From positions 20,746,641-20,810,640 of the forward strand of contig NC_012878.2 in NCBI RefSeq assembly GCF_000003195.3: a stretch of 64,000 bases of DNA, written 5' to 3'. Positions 46,493 to 57,506 of the stretch are shown here, piece by piece; the stretch's first letter is position 1; every line of letters starts with the position of its first letter. The stretch comes from Sorghum bicolor. Taxonomy: Eukaryota; Streptophyta; Magnoliopsida; Poales; Poaceae. The notes below the pieces were generated by a model. It worked only from the letters and a program-made list of their open reading frames with translations. It searched no databases and had not been told where the DNA came from. Both the position numbers and the translations under genes were made by a program.

Positions 46493-47798
46493 GCTAGATC
46501 AAGAAAATAATGAACACCACTTCCACCAGAGAGGTTAGTTTAGATTTTAACTCTTCTTACCGGCTGATTACCTCTCTTGATTTCTCGACGGGTGAACACT
46601 TGAGCAATAGGGAAAGTGAAAGGAAGAGTGTTGATGATTTTCTTGAGTTGCTAGTAGAGGAAAATGGTTGTGAGTGAATGAGTGAGTGGATGGAAGAGAG
46701 GACAAGTGCAGAGGGCACTTTGTCAGGGTCGGCCGACCCCTCTTTTTCCACGAAACCACAAATGGCCAACACCTTGTGTCAAGGAAAGATGGATGGGAAG
46801 AAAGAAATAAGGAATGCTGTAGGGAGGGGGTCGGGCGACCCCATCACCACCTCCTCTTTGCGCTAGCTGTTCACCAGATTGATGATGAATGTGTGCCATG
46901 GCTGGTTCCCCATCTCCACTCACTCTCTCCTTTCTTTTGGATGTTTTCTCAAAGAATCTCTTCTTGGAATGTGGTGAAAGAGAAAGGAGGGAACAAGACA
47001 AGACTAGATGGGTGGATGTTTGCTCATGAGATGCTTCACGGGATGAGCTTCTCAAAATGTTGATTTACTTAAGGCTTTAAGCAAGTATCTTTCCCATACT
47101 TAGCAAGAGTGATTTGTCTAGGGGTTGCTTAAGTGACTTTAGAAAGAAGAAGATGGTTTTTGTTAAGTTAGCAGTGTCTCCTAATTTCACTTACGTTTTA
47201 GTGGAAGCAGGGGATGAGAACTAGAAACTCTAGCTCCTAGGGTGAGTGTCGATGTTTATGAGTCTTTATTTCTATACTCACTCTCCCTACATTACTTGTG
47301 CTGCCATACACCAGAGGAGGGGAGGAAGTGGGGCCAACCATGGGGTCGGCCGACCCCTCCTCTCACTCTTGAGTAATGCTGGGCACACTACACGAGTAAC
47401 AGAACAAGCACATGCAAGAAAAATAGATGAAAGAGTTAGAGAATTCTCATGCACGGTTCAATTCCTTGATCAAGTGGGATTACATGAGTTGACATGGTAA
47501 TGTTTTGGTGTTTTCTTGAATGGAGCATAGCATGTCATGACAGGAAGTGGCAAAGGACACGAGATGATAGGTGGGGGCCACCAAAGTGGGGTCGGGCGAC
47601 CCCCCTTTGGGCCCCACCTGGTGTCCACCTTGCTCAGTGAGTTTTTATTTTTACTTTACTTGTCTTAACTCAAGTTGATAGAAGGGTTGGAAAAGATGAA
47701 GGAAGTTTAATAAGTAACTTAAAGTTAAAGGTCAGTGGGCTTACCTTGATGGAAGAGCTGTTACCTCAGGTCCTTAGAACAGGACCTCCTCCTTGAGT
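46493..47798 (-). other. Spacer of element E where pol would be expected
   Basis: 1.3 kb between gag and ORF-1 with no RT, RNase H or integrase similarity. It has four copies of the palindromic motif GGGTCGG(G/C)CGACCC at 46726, 46827, 47342 and 47588. Short ORFs on both strands are not supported. Confidence 0.55.
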
Positions 47799-50027
47799 TT
47801 ATACAGAAATTTTCTTCGGAGGTGTCATCGGTTGTATTACCTTCTTCTTCCATATTTTCTTGCTCTTTGCTCTTGGCGTTGGATTGGTCTTTTTCTTTGG
47901 CCTAGTTATGAATGTGACGGTTGCCACATCCACTGCCAAGATTAGTGAGCATTGCACTACCTTTGGTTTGAAGTTGAACTTCTCCTGGGCCCCATTGATT
48001 GTAAATTGAATTTCTCCGGCTCCAACGTCAATATGTGCATTAGCAGTGCTGAGAAATGGTCTTCCCAGGATAAGTGGAGTCTTTTCATCCACCTCCATGT
48101 CGAGTACCACGAAATCCACAGGGACCAGGAACTCGCGTATCTTTACGGGGATATTCTCAGCTACCCCCGCAGGATGGCGAATTGACTGATCCGCTAACTG
48201 CAAATGTATTGATGTAGGGGACAAAACAACATGGGTTAGTTTATCAAATATTACCTTTGGCATGACACTGACACTTGCTCCCAAGTCGCACAGTGCATGC
48301 TCGAAGTGATGTGTCCCAATGGAGCAGTCGATGGTAGGACATCCAGGGTCCTTCTTCTTTTCTGGTAGTTGGTTTAGTATCGCCGCGCTGCATTCTTCTG
48401 TTAGCTTAATCACCTCAGTTGTAGGCAGCGGGCGTTTGTTGTTGAGGATGTCTCTCAAATACTTGTCATAGGTTGGAACCTGCATTGCATCAAGTAGTGG
48501 AATATTGACATATAATTGCCGAATTACCTCAACAAACTTCCCGAATTGTTCATCGGTGGTTGGCTTCCTTGTTCTTGGAAATGGCAGCAGAATGTTGGTG
48601 TCGTAGAACTCGTGCGGAGCTGTCTTTCCATAGAACTTGGTGTTTTCCTGCTTAGATGGTGCTTCTTTCTTGTCTTCCTCAACTTCCTTATCTTTTCTTG
48701 CAGTCTTTTTTTTCATGTCAGGATATGGTGGATCACGAGTGGTCTTACCCCCTCTCGTGGTCACATTAAAGATATTGCAAGAATTTACAGAAGAAGGAAC
48801 AGTAGCAGCAATTTGTGCTATTTGAGACTCTAAAATTTTATTAAAGTTTAATTGGTCCTTAACAGAAGAAACAAGGGAATCCATTTTAGCAGTTAATGAT
48901 TCAAGAGTCTTGTCATTAGCTAACAATCTTTTGTTCATGCTTTCATTGATTTTAGCTTGATTAATGACAAGTTTTTTAAGTGAAAGCCAGTTAGAGTTAC
49001 TAGAGTTACCTTGGCCCTGGAAGCGCGAAGTTGGTCGTCCATTGTTGAAGGATTGCACAGCTTCATGGCTTGCATTTTGCACCCTGCTCCGTTGGTTCGC
49101 ACGTGCAGTGGCGTATTGTTGGATGGCCTCTCGATCTTTCTTTACCTTGGCTCGTTCATCCAACTTCTTCAACAAGAACTCCATCTTGTGAGATATTTCA
49201 TTTACCTCTTCAATGGTTTTCGTGCTTCTCTTCTTGAGTTGAGGGCGTTCTTCTCTCCATGTTTGATTTGTCACTATGTTCTCAATGAGAGTTTTAGCTT
49301 GAGTGACATTGAGGGAGGTAAACGCTCCTCTTGCGGCGGCATCAAGGTGGCTACGAGCTACTGGAATCAGCCCATGGTAGAAACCTTGAACCAGGAGCCA
49401 CTCTTTAATTCCATGATGTGGACACTCTTGAATGTACTCCTGCAGACGTTCCCATGCTTCGGGAATAGTCTCGTCTGCCTTCTGTTGGAAGCTTGAAATC
49501 TTTGCCCTCAGAGCAGATGTCTTGCCCATTGGGAAGAATTTCTTGAGAAATGCATTGGCACATCTTCTCCAGGTGTTGACATCATCGGGTTGAGCGTAAA
49601 ACCATTGCTTTGCCTTCCCAAGCAATGAGAATGGGAATAGGCGAAGGCGGATGGCATCGGCCGTTACCCCTCTGATGGCAATAGTGCTACACACTTCCAA
49701 AAAGTGTTGGAGATGTGCATTTGCATCTTCATGTGGCTTCCCACTAAATGTACTTGCTTGCACCATAGTGATAAGTGATGGCTTAATCTCAAAGTCGACA
49801 TCTTCGACCTCCACCCTCGGTCCAATGGTAACATGGGCAACTGATGGAGATGAGAAGTCGGAGATTGATGAGGAAGCCATTGACTGGTAGAGTGTCGGTG
49901 CTAAGCCTCCTTCCTTGAGTGAATTCAAGTATGAGCTGGATCTCTGATAAGTTACTAGACGGTGTCTAGGACTCTGTCGGGATGTCTCAGGATTTTCTAA
50001 TGTGGCCTTGAATTGGAACTCACTCAT
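47799..50027 (-). CDS. gag: Element E gag-protease, Athila type, 742 residues
   Basis: ATG 50027 to a stop at 47799, unbroken. The gag core lies about residues 80-270 (FEIKPSLITMVQASTFSGKP, LGKAKQWFYAQPDDV, FPMGKTSALRAKISSFQQ, AWERLQEYIQECPHHG, QGFYHGLIPVARSHLDAA). A coiled-coil/basic linker follows. The retropepsin-like part carries EHALCDLGASVSVMP and TPLILGRPFLSTA near residues 590-670; the catalytic triad reads DLG rather than DSG/DTG. It ends in a Lys/Pro-rich tail. It would assemble particles; the lack of pol means that enzymes must come in trans. Confidence 0.88.
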   Translation of the reverse strand: MSEFQFKATLENPETSRQSPRHRLVTYQRSSSYLNSLKEGGLAPTLYQSMASSSISDFSSPSVAHVTIGPRVEVEDVDFEIKPSLITMVQASTFSGKPHEDANAHLQHFLEVCSTIAIRGVTADAIRLRLFPFSLLGKAKQWFYAQPDDVNTWRRCANAFLKKFFPMGKTSALRAKISSFQQKADETIPEAWERLQEYIQECPHHGIKEWLLVQGFYHGLIPVARSHLDAAARGAFTSLNVTQAKTLIENIVTNQTWREERPQLKKRSTKTIEEVNEISHKMEFLLKKLDERAKVKKDREAIQQYATARANQRSRVQNASHEAVQSFNNGRPTSRFQGQGNSSNSNWLSLKKLVINQAKINESMNKRLLANDKTLESLTAKMDSLVSSVKDQLNFNKILESQIAQIAATVPSSVNSCNIFNVTTRGGKTTRDPPYPDMKKKTARKDKEVEEDKKEAPSKQENTKFYGKTAPHEFYDTNILLPFPRTRKPTTDEQFGKFVEVIRQLYVNIPLLDAMQVPTYDKYLRDILNNKRPLPTTEVIKLTEECSAAILNQLPEKKKDPGCPTIDCSIGTHHFEHALCDLGASVSVMPKVIFDKLTHVVLSPTSIHLQLADQSIRHPAGVAENIPVKIREFLVPVDFVVLDMEVDEKTPLILGRPFLSTANAHIDVGAGEIQFTINGAQEKFNFKPKVVQCSLILAVDVATVTFITRPKKKTNPTPRAKSKKIWKKKVIQPMTPPKKISV

Positions 50028-50155
50028 ACAATGCCCTGCTTCACAATATAGAGAAACAAAGGCAAGGGGTAAACCCCCCCCCTACAACTAATTGATACTA
50101 AGTTGATGATATTTTTTTTTGGATTCGTTCTTACTAAGATTTCTAGGCTATGCTT

Positions 50156-50173
50156 TCCCCGGCAACGGCGCCA
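50156..50173 (-). promoter_or_regulatory. Primer-binding site of element E
   Basis: The minus strand reads TGGCGCCGTTGCCGGGGA, eight bases inside the 5' LTR. This is the site typical of Athila/Calypso elements, usually assigned to tRNA-Asp. Confidence 0.85.
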
Positions 50174-50181
50174 GAAATGCT

Positions 50182-51772
50182 TGTTGGCACTTCTTAACGC
50201 AACCACCGGATATCGGTGATGGCGCCAGAAATGCCTGGTGTGGTAACTCTATTAACTATTGGATAATTCCGCAAGCGCACAGAAGGTACCGCTGTAGCAC
50301 TTCACCCGGGAGTATTCCAAGTTATCGTAATTTATATTTTCCCAAGGGAAAGCAATAGCTAGAAATGCTTGTAAGAAAAGAGATCCTATCTCAACTTAGT
50401 TACAACTAGTGCAGAGAGGTGGTAACGAAAGGTGAAGGAAGGGATGATGATGATCCAGAGATAATCAAAAAGGATAACTACAAGATAACTAGAGTAGAGT
50501 AGCTAGGTGGGAGGACAACGAGTGAGTACAGGTTCCTAGGATATCTAATTTTACTCTCGTGAACTAATCTTAATCAAATAGCAGAGACACACTAGATTGA
50601 TACCTTACTAATGGCTGCCAGGGATAGCCGAGCTGGTAAGACGCTTAAAAGGTTTTTTCACCTAACCCCTTACCGAAAGCGACTATTGGGCTTATGGACG
50701 CCTTATCTTTTAAGAACTAGCTCGTACGTGAGGAGAACCTAATGCCGCCCACGATCTGTCACCTACTAGGGAGTGCGCCCCAACTTTCCGTCCGAGCCAG
50801 CGACACCCAAAGGCAAGACCTAGCCTAAGCACCGCGCTTACGCTAACTCTCACTACTCTAGCTGCGATCAAACAACTATAGCACCTTGCTAAAGGCGATG
50901 GGAAACAGCCACGAGCTTGTTACAGGATCACAATCTAATATGTAACTACTAAAGGACAAGATAGAACACTACAATACTATTGCAAGAATAATATTGCACA
51001 AAGTAATACTTAGAAAAGTAGAAAGAGATTATATTAAGAAAACAAGTCTTACAGGAGAAAAGATACAAGAGCTATACCAGACTCTCCAGAAGACGACTCC
51101 GGAGACCCCGAGCTTCGCTCGACTCAACTCTAACTCCCACACTAGACTACTACTACTACTACTCACTTGTATCTAGCTTGGATACTTGAACCTTGAATTC
51201 ATCATGCCTTGGAAGGGTGAAATCAGCCTCTATTTATAGGGAGAGGTGGAGTAGGGGCTACTCCACCGCCACGTCATCGATCCGTGTGATCATGCCTCTC
51301 CACCCTTGGATCAAACCGACTTCACAACCGCCATTTGATCAACGGCAGGGGCAAACCAACACGTGAGACATGTGGGGAAGGTCGGTGGGAGGCCACCGAC
51401 CCTGAAACCGCCTTACATGTGGGGTCGGGCGACCCCACTCCTGACCACCTGGGCCCACCAGCAGTGTCCACAATGGTCCCTTATGTCGGTGGAGTAGGTG
51501 GCACACCTGGGTCCCACCAAAGAGGGGTCGGGCGACCCCCTCCCTGTGGGCCCAGGGTGTCACCTGTTGTTCCCTCGATCTCCTCTTGATGATTCTGATG
51601 TTGGCTTTGTCAAATAATGTCTTGAATTTGTTGTTCCTGCATAAACAAGCTAAGAGTACAAGTGGAACTAGTTATGGATAAAATATGTTCATGTCATGTC
51701 ATTTCCCCTTGCAACCGAGGCATGTTGACGGTGTTTTGTATGTGGATTTCTATGGTATATCCACCGTCAACA
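50182..51772 (-). repeat. 5' LTR of element E (1591 bp)
   Basis: Same length as 42002-43592. TATA box at 51239-51231 on the minus strand; GGGGTCGGGCGACCCC at 51421 and 51524. Confidence 0.96.
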
Positions 51773-51843
51773 GCGTGATGGTTCGACTATGCAAATGGTC
51801 ACTATTAGGCTTAATCTCTTATAATTTGGTCGGTTCTGTTACA

Positions 51844-51848
51844 CAGGA
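51844..51848. repeat. Target-site duplication CAGGA, right copy (element B)
   Basis: Matches 9558-9562. Element A resumes at 51849. Confidence 0.95.
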
Positions 51849-51866
51849 CCCCTACCTGGCGCGCCA
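51849..51866 (-). promoter_or_regulatory. Primer-binding site of element A
   Basis: The minus strand reads TGGCGCGCCAGGTAGGGG, two bases from the LTR end, a site common in grass Tat-like elements. B inserted directly downstream of it. Confidence 0.8.
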
Positions 51867-51868
51867 AC

Positions 51869-52913
51869 TGTCGGTGTTTTCCCCACGGGGGTCACACCAA
51901 CGAGTAAATTTGTGTGCGTGCTCCCTTTCCCAGATGGTGATGCAAGAAGACACAAAGATTTATCCTGGTTCGGGCAAGAGAAGGCCCTACGTCCAGTGGG
52001 GGAGGGAAGTTTGTATTATCTTGCACCTAAGTGCTTGTACAGGGGCAAATACAAGAGTGTATGAACCGGGACGGAGTATGGAAACTTCTCTACGTGTGTG
52101 CGTTGTGTTGCGTGATGGTCTGTCTATTCCCGGATCTCCCCTTTTATAGCTCCAAGGAGAGACCTAGGGTACATGTATAGGTGTCAGAGTAGGGGTCGAT
52201 AGAGGCATGGCGCGCTGACCTACTCGAGGCCTCCGTACCGGCGTGGTCTCGAGCCGTCCCGTCTTGGTAGCTTGATGATGATTACGCGTGCCCCTGTATC
52301 CTGCTCTGCGCGCCGTCTCGGGCTAGATCACCGGTCGCACGCCTGTACGGTATAGCGGCAGATCTGGCAGAGTGGCTGCGGTGTTGTCAGTCGATGCCCA
52401 ACTCTTCCCCAGGAAGGAATCATGTCTGGTCGAGGGTCAGACGCCGTGCAGTGCCTTGTTGTCCAAAGCGTTGACCTTGGATGTCTCGAGGTGGTCCTGA
52501 CTTGACGTTCCATCCCGGCTTCCTACGTCCTGACATGCTTCGGGTTGTTAGGTGGGGAAGGCTGCAAAAAGAATGACGTGACGGGTGCCTGTTCCCTATC
52601 ACGCTTCCCGTGACCAGCGTGTTAGGTGGGAAAGTGACAAGCGCATTAAATGCCCCGGCTCTCGTGCGCGCGTCACGCGGCGGACAGTGTCCTTGCGCTC
52701 GACGCCTCTCGATTCGCTCGAGCTCATTTCCGTATTCGACGGTAGTTGACGTTCGACCCCCGAGCGGTTCGCTCGATGTCTTTTCCGTCTTCGAGGCTGC
52801 GGCCGTCGATGATCGCATGGCTTATTAGAACGTCGGGTTGAGGGCCTCGATCTGTGCGCGGGTAATCTCGTTATGTGCATCAGTCAGGGTACCCCTTACT
52901 GATACCCTCGACA
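51869..52913 (-). repeat. 5' LTR of element A (1045 bp)
   Basis: Plus-strand ends TGTCGGTG...CCTCGACA. A minus-strand TATA box (GCTATAAAAGGGG) lies at about 52150-52138. The partner LTR is left of the window, so the right boundary rests on the terminal CA and on F-like sequence beyond it. The five bases after it (GGGTG) would be the target duplication. Confidence 0.75.
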
Positions 52914-53167
52914 GGGTGTTTATTGTAAACTTTGTATATAAAGTTTGTAATAAAGTCCAAATTTTGAGAACCATGGTTATTGAGTGCTGTGAATAAATTT
53001 GCTTGAGTGACGTATCACCGAATCATGTTGATTGCCCTTGAGGAGCTTGTCAAGGAAAGTTATTGAACCACTTGTCGAGTATTCTGCATATGTAAAAGTA
53101 TATAGCAAAAAAGGCAAACTTTATTATTATTCATCAAAAAAGATTTACAAGTAAAATGTACTGAAAC

Positions 53168-56100
53168 TTAGGGATAGAAGCGTTGTAGTTTGTCTATGTG
53201 CCAGGAGTTGGGCAAGCGTGTTCCATCTGGGGATGCCAGTCTATAAGATGTAGGGCGTGTAACTTTGGCGACCACAAAAGGTCCCACCCAGGGTGTAGAT
53301 AACTTGTGCATTCCCTCCTAGCTTGTTTTCCATTTGAGTACCAGATCACCGACCACGAAGGAGCCGTCTTTGACGTTCTTATTGTGGTATCGTCTAATGG
53401 CCTCGAGATACTTTGCTGTTCGAAGGCAGGAAGTCAAGCGTCTCTCTTCTGTGCAGTTGATTTCGAGTTCTCGGGCGAGGTCTGCTGAAGACTGGTCGAA
53501 ATATTCGACTCTTGGAGATCCAAAGGCTATGTCCAAGGGGAGCACTGCCTCGGCCCCATAAACTAAAAAGTAGGGGCATACACCCGTGTTCTGGTGTGTT
53601 CGAAGACCCCAGACCACGGCCGGTAACTCTTTCATCCACCGCCCTAGTGCCCTGTCGTTTTCCATGTACAACCTTTTCTTTAGAGCATCAATAATCATTC
53701 CATTTGCTCGCTCGACTTGACCGTTGGCTCGCGGATGGGCTACCGACACGTACTTTATGACTATGCCTCTGTCATCACAGAAGTTCCAGAATGTAGTGCC
53801 GGTGAACTGAGTGCCCAGGTCGGTGATTATGCTATTGGGAACCCCGAATCTACGTATGATTTGATTGAGGAATTCCACAACCTTCTCGGAAGTCACTTTG
53901 ACCAGTGGCATGTACTCAATCCACTTCGAGAACATGTCGATTAGCACGAACACGAATTTGAAATTGCCGAGAGCCGGTTTGAATGGCCTGATCATGTCAA
54001 GACCCCAACAGGCAAATGGTCAAGACGACGGAATCATCTGGATCTCATGAGCAGGTACGTGGGTCCGCTTGGCGAAGAACTGGCATCCTTCGCAATGCCG
54101 GACCAGTTTCTCGGCGTCGGCGACTGCGGTTGGCCAGTAAAAATTTGCTCGGAAGGCCATTTCGACCAGTGTTCTAGAGGCGGCGTGGTTACCACAGGAT
54201 CTAGCATGTATGTCATCTAGTAACTTGATGCCATCGTCTTGGGATATGCATTTCAACAAGACTTCTGAGCTTGCGTTCTTATGCATAAGTCTATCATCGA
54301 CCAATATATAATTTTCGGAGCGCCGGATAAGGCGTTCGTTCTCCGTTTTATTCTTGAAATCCCGAACCGTCCGAGAGATACTTGATGAAAGGAGTGCACC
54401 ACTCATAGCCACTAGCTGTTGGAGAGGCATCCCCTACGAGCTGTGTCTTGTTGGGTGGCTTCTCGACCAGGTCCGTCCCGACGCTTGGCGTGTTAATGTC
54501 CTGAACAAAAACACCTTGCAGAATCTGGGCTCGAGATGATCCTATCTTTGACAGCGCATCTGCTGCTTGATTCCTGTCCCAGACCACGTGGATGTACTCT
54601 ATGCCGTAAAAATTTGATTCCCACCTCCGGATTTCTTTGCAATAGAGGTCCATCTTCTCGTGAGTCGTGTCCCACTCCTTATTTAGCTAGTTGATGACCA
54701 GGGCAGAGTTGTCGTAGACGTAAAGGCGTTTGACTCCGAGTTCGACAACCAATCGGATGCCATGCAGGCATGCTTCGTATTCGGCGACATTGTTGGATGT
54801 TGGAAAGAGGATCCTAAGGACGTAGCAAAGTTTGTCCTTGTTTGGTGAAATAAAGAGTATTCTGGCACCGGCTCCATTGATGTTCAAGGACCCGTTGAAG
54901 AACATTGACCAGTGATCGAACACATCTGGAGAGGGTGGTGCGTTGAGATCCGTCCATTCCGCGATGAAGTCGACCACGGCTTGAGACTTGACGGTAGTGC
55001 GACTCTGGAAATCCAAAGAAAATGGGCATAATTCCATGGCCCACTTTACAATTCTACCGTTGGTGTCCTTGTTGTGCAAAATGTCACCCAACAGAAAACT
55101 GGTAGTAACTAAGACCTGATGGCCATCGAAATAGTGCTTCAGCTTTCTTGAGGTGATTAAGATGGCGTAGATTAGCTTTTGTATCTGAGGATACCTGGAC
55201 TTGGATTCGTTTAGGACTTCGTTTATGAAGTATACTGGCCTCTGGACTTTGTAGACGTGGCTTGGTCCATCCCACACGACCACAAGCACCGTGGAAACGA
55301 CCCAATCAGTTGCTACTATATAGAGGAGCGAGTCCTCATTAGGTTGAGGTGCAGTGAGGACGGGTGGTGAGGTAAGGAAAGTTTTGAGCTGGGTGAACGC
55401 CGCGTTGGCCTCTTCTATCCAGGAGAATTTTTTCGATGCTTTCAGAAGTCTAAAGAAAGGAAGCCCTTTTTCCCCATCCTGGAGATAAATCGGCTGAGAG
55501 CAGCCATGCACCCCGTGAGCTTTTGAACGTCTTTGACGTTCCTGGGTGGTCGCATATCGAGCACCGCCTTGACTTTTGAGGGGTTTGGCCGTATGCCATC
55601 GCGACTGACGGTGCTACCGAGCAGTATACTAGACGAAACCCCAAAGATGCATTTTTTGGGGTTAAGCTTCCACTTGTATTTATTCAGCGCTTTAAAAGTG
55701 CGGTCTAAGTTGTCGATCATGGTGCTTGCGTCCCTGGTTTTGACGACAACATCGTCGACATAAGCCTCGACGAGGTCATCATGTATCTCGTCGTGGAGGC
55801 ATTGCTGAATAGCGCGTTGATAAGTGGCTCCAGCATTTTTGAGTTTGAAGGACATGGTGGTGTAGCAATACACACCGAAAGGAGTGATGAAGGAAGTTTT
55901 AATTTGGTCGTCTTCCTTTAGCGAGATCTGGTGGTAACCAGAGTAACAGTCGAGAAAAGAGAGTAGTTCGCATCCGGCCATTGAATCGACCACCTCGTCG
56001 ATACGAGGGAGACCAAAAGGATCTTTAGGACAATGTTTATTGAGATCAGTGTAATCAACGCACATTCTCCATTCATTATTCTTTTTTCTTACAAGGACTG

Positions 56101-56347
56101 GATTGGCGAGCCAATCGGGGTGATACACTTCTTTAATAAATCGAGCTGCTAAAAGCCGTGTGATCTCTGTCCTAATAGCCTCCTTTTTGTCACGAGCGAA
56201 CCGTTGTAGCTTCTGCTTGATAGGTCTTGCGGTCTTCGAGACATTTAAGGAGTGCTCGATCAGGCTTCATGGGACGCTGGGCATGTCAGCGGGTTTCCAT
56301 ACGAAAACGCTTACGTTGTCCCTTAGAAACCTGACGAGCGTGTCTTC
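53168..56347 (-). pseudogene. Element F pol: RT, two RNase H domains, integrase (broken)
   Basis: RT block 56128-55442 has WRMCVDYTDLNKHCPKDP and YVDDVVVKT near 55755. The frame changes at an A/G run near 55465. The next block (55511-54687) carries RNase H ([17 protein letters not shown]) and the second RNase H ([16 protein letters not shown]), then a TAG before LNKEWD. Blocks 54653-54348 and 54430-54020 hold the rest of the second RNase H and the integrase zinc region (HCEGCQFFAKRTHVPAHE). The integrase core (53995-53318) has FKFVFVLIDMFSKWIEY, ITDLGTQFT and NGQVERANG. A TAG at 53318-53320 precedes the C-terminal end RFYP at 53168. In the integrase motif the second catalytic Asp is kept (TDLGTQ). 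Confidence 0.8.
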
Positions 56348-57505
56348 CTATTTGGTGTCCAGGTTGGCCCCGATGAGAGCCGTCTTCTCTGGGCTGCCGT
56401 CGACCAGTTGTACTTCCTTGTGCTCTTTGGACTTGGAGCTTTTTCTTGGAGTCTCCTGCTCGGGTAGTTGGAGCTGCTCGGGTGGAACTTGCGTGGCTTG
56501 TGCTACAGTTTCTGCCATGCAAATCGAGAGATCAATTGCCTTGGTGATCCTGAAGCTTTCCTCTTTGTAAGTGTACATGGTGTAGACGTTGCCTCTGACG
56601 GTTAAGACGCCCTTCTCGGTGGGCATCTTGAGGACCAGGTATGAGTAGTGCGGAACTGACATGAATTTTGTAAGCGAAGATGGCCTAGAATTGCGTGGTA
56701 AGTCCCGTCGAAGTCGGCGACCACAAAGTTCACGAACTCTATGTGGAAGTGGTCTGGCGTTCCGAACTGAACGGACAGCATTATCTGGCCAAGGGGTACT
56801 AAACTTTGACCTGGTAAGACGCCCCAAAACTAAGCGTCATACAGTTTCAGCTGCGCTGGAGTTAGCTTGAGAGTAGGCAAGCTGTTGCGGAAAAGCATAT
56901 CGATGGAGCTACCCCCGTCAACGAGCACACGCTCGAACGTGACGCTGTTGATGCACGGGTCCAGGATCAGCAGGAAGCGCCCTGGTTCTGGGATGGCGGC
57001 CCACTGGTCCTGCCTGTTGAAAGAAATCTCTCGGTGCGACCAGGGAGGGAATTTAGGATCAGCGATCAGGCCATCGATGCTGTCCACATTAAGACAAGCC
57101 CTCCAAAGATGGAGTGTACCACGTCGGTGGGACTGACATATTGGTGCCGTGGGTCCCTATCCTGTCGTCGTCTTGGTCTTCCTGACCGCGTCTGTCCTGT
57201 TTCCCATTTTTCTTGGCGGTATCCCCCTGAGCGGCACGTTGGGTGTAGATGCTTTTGAGGACACGACATTCTTCCATCGTGTGGTTGGACTTGGGATGGA
57301 GTTGGCATGGTCCTTTCAGTGTCTTGTTATAGTCTTCCTGGTAGTCGTGCCGTCCATTGGGACGCTTGACTGTGTTCACCTCGTGATCGTTGTCGCGAGG
57401 TCGCTTGCCTCTGAAATCATTGTGATTGTCACGACGCCTGTCCCACCCTTCTCGGTGGTCGCGGTTGTCGCCGCGGCGGGGGTTTCGGTTGTCGAAACGC
57501 CCGCG
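56348..57505 (-). pseudogene. Element F gag C-terminus and protease (frameshifted)
   Basis: 57505-57089 encodes the Arg/Asp-rich gag C-terminus with a zinc-knuckle-like CQLHPKSNHTMEEC. A one-base frame change near 57090 leads to the protease (RVLVDGGSSIDMLFRN, 56940-56895). A TAG at 56830-56832 and a frame change near 56690 follow. The last segment (MSVPHYSYLVLKMPTEKGVL) ends in a TAG at 56348-56350 at the protease/RT boundary, the same alignment position as the TAG of element A. Confidence 0.72.
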
Positions 57506-57506
57506 G

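Larger units (their letters stand above)
42002..51772 (-). mobile_element. Element E: non-autonomous Athila-like element, gag plus ORF-1 but no RT or integrase
   Basis: Complete 9771 bp element on the minus strand: 5' LTR 51772-50182, PBS 50173-50156, gag-protease 50027-47799, ORF-1-like gene 46492-45434 with an overlapping ORF to 44974, polypurine tract near 43607-43593, 3' LTR 43592-42002. Both LTRs are exactly 1591 bp and differ at about ten positions. No RT, RNase H or integrase motif lies between gag and ORF-1, so it must borrow pol from an autonomous relative. Athila-type gag, PBS and ORF-1 give the lineage. Confidence 0.9.
9563..51843 (+). mobile_element. Element B: Tekay-type chromovirus with 3.9 kb LTRs, hosting C and E
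   Basis: The order is 5' LTR 9563-13488, PBS-like site 13491-13506, extra ORF 14314-15357, gag-protease 15674-17214, pol 35190-38147 with a chromodomain-like end, polypurine tract to 38142, and 3' LTR 38143-51843. Without nested elements it is about 14.5 kb. The LTRs start TGTAACACCC and end GTTACA. About 34 substitutions separate the 3.9 kb LTRs by eye (about 0.9%). Gag and pol are open in one frame across the element C insertion. Tekay (Del/RIRE3-like) assignment rests on pol order, CCHC gag, chromodomain and LTR termini. Confidence 0.9.
38143..51843 (+). repeat. 3' LTR of element B, split by element E
   Basis: 38143-42001 and 51778-51843 together give 3925 bp, about 99% identical to 9563-13488. 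E inserted 66 bases before the LTR end. Differences by eye are about 34 substitutions and a few one- to four-base indels, one in the A-run near 38612. Confidence 0.95.
1..52913 (-). mobile_element. Element A: Tat-like Ty3/gypsy retrotransposon, 3' part cut by window
   Basis: Reading on the minus strand, the order is 5' LTR (52913-51869), PBS (51866-51849), gag-protease, RT, RNase H, a second RNase H and integrase, then an antisense gene. The 3' LTR lies left of base 1. A second RNase H domain after the RT-linked one and an extra gene after integrase are hallmarks of the Tat lineage (RIRE2/Grande-like in grasses). The element is interrupted at 9563-51843 by element B, so only about 10.6 kb of the span belongs to A. 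Several in-frame stops and at least two frameshifts show that it is dead. Lineage is assigned by domain order and motif recognition, not by a tree. Confidence 0.85.

Noticed and set aside
46557..47063. Small ORFs on both strands in the spacer of element E
   Set aside because: Overlapping frames, no domain, and the region is dominated by the palindromic motif.
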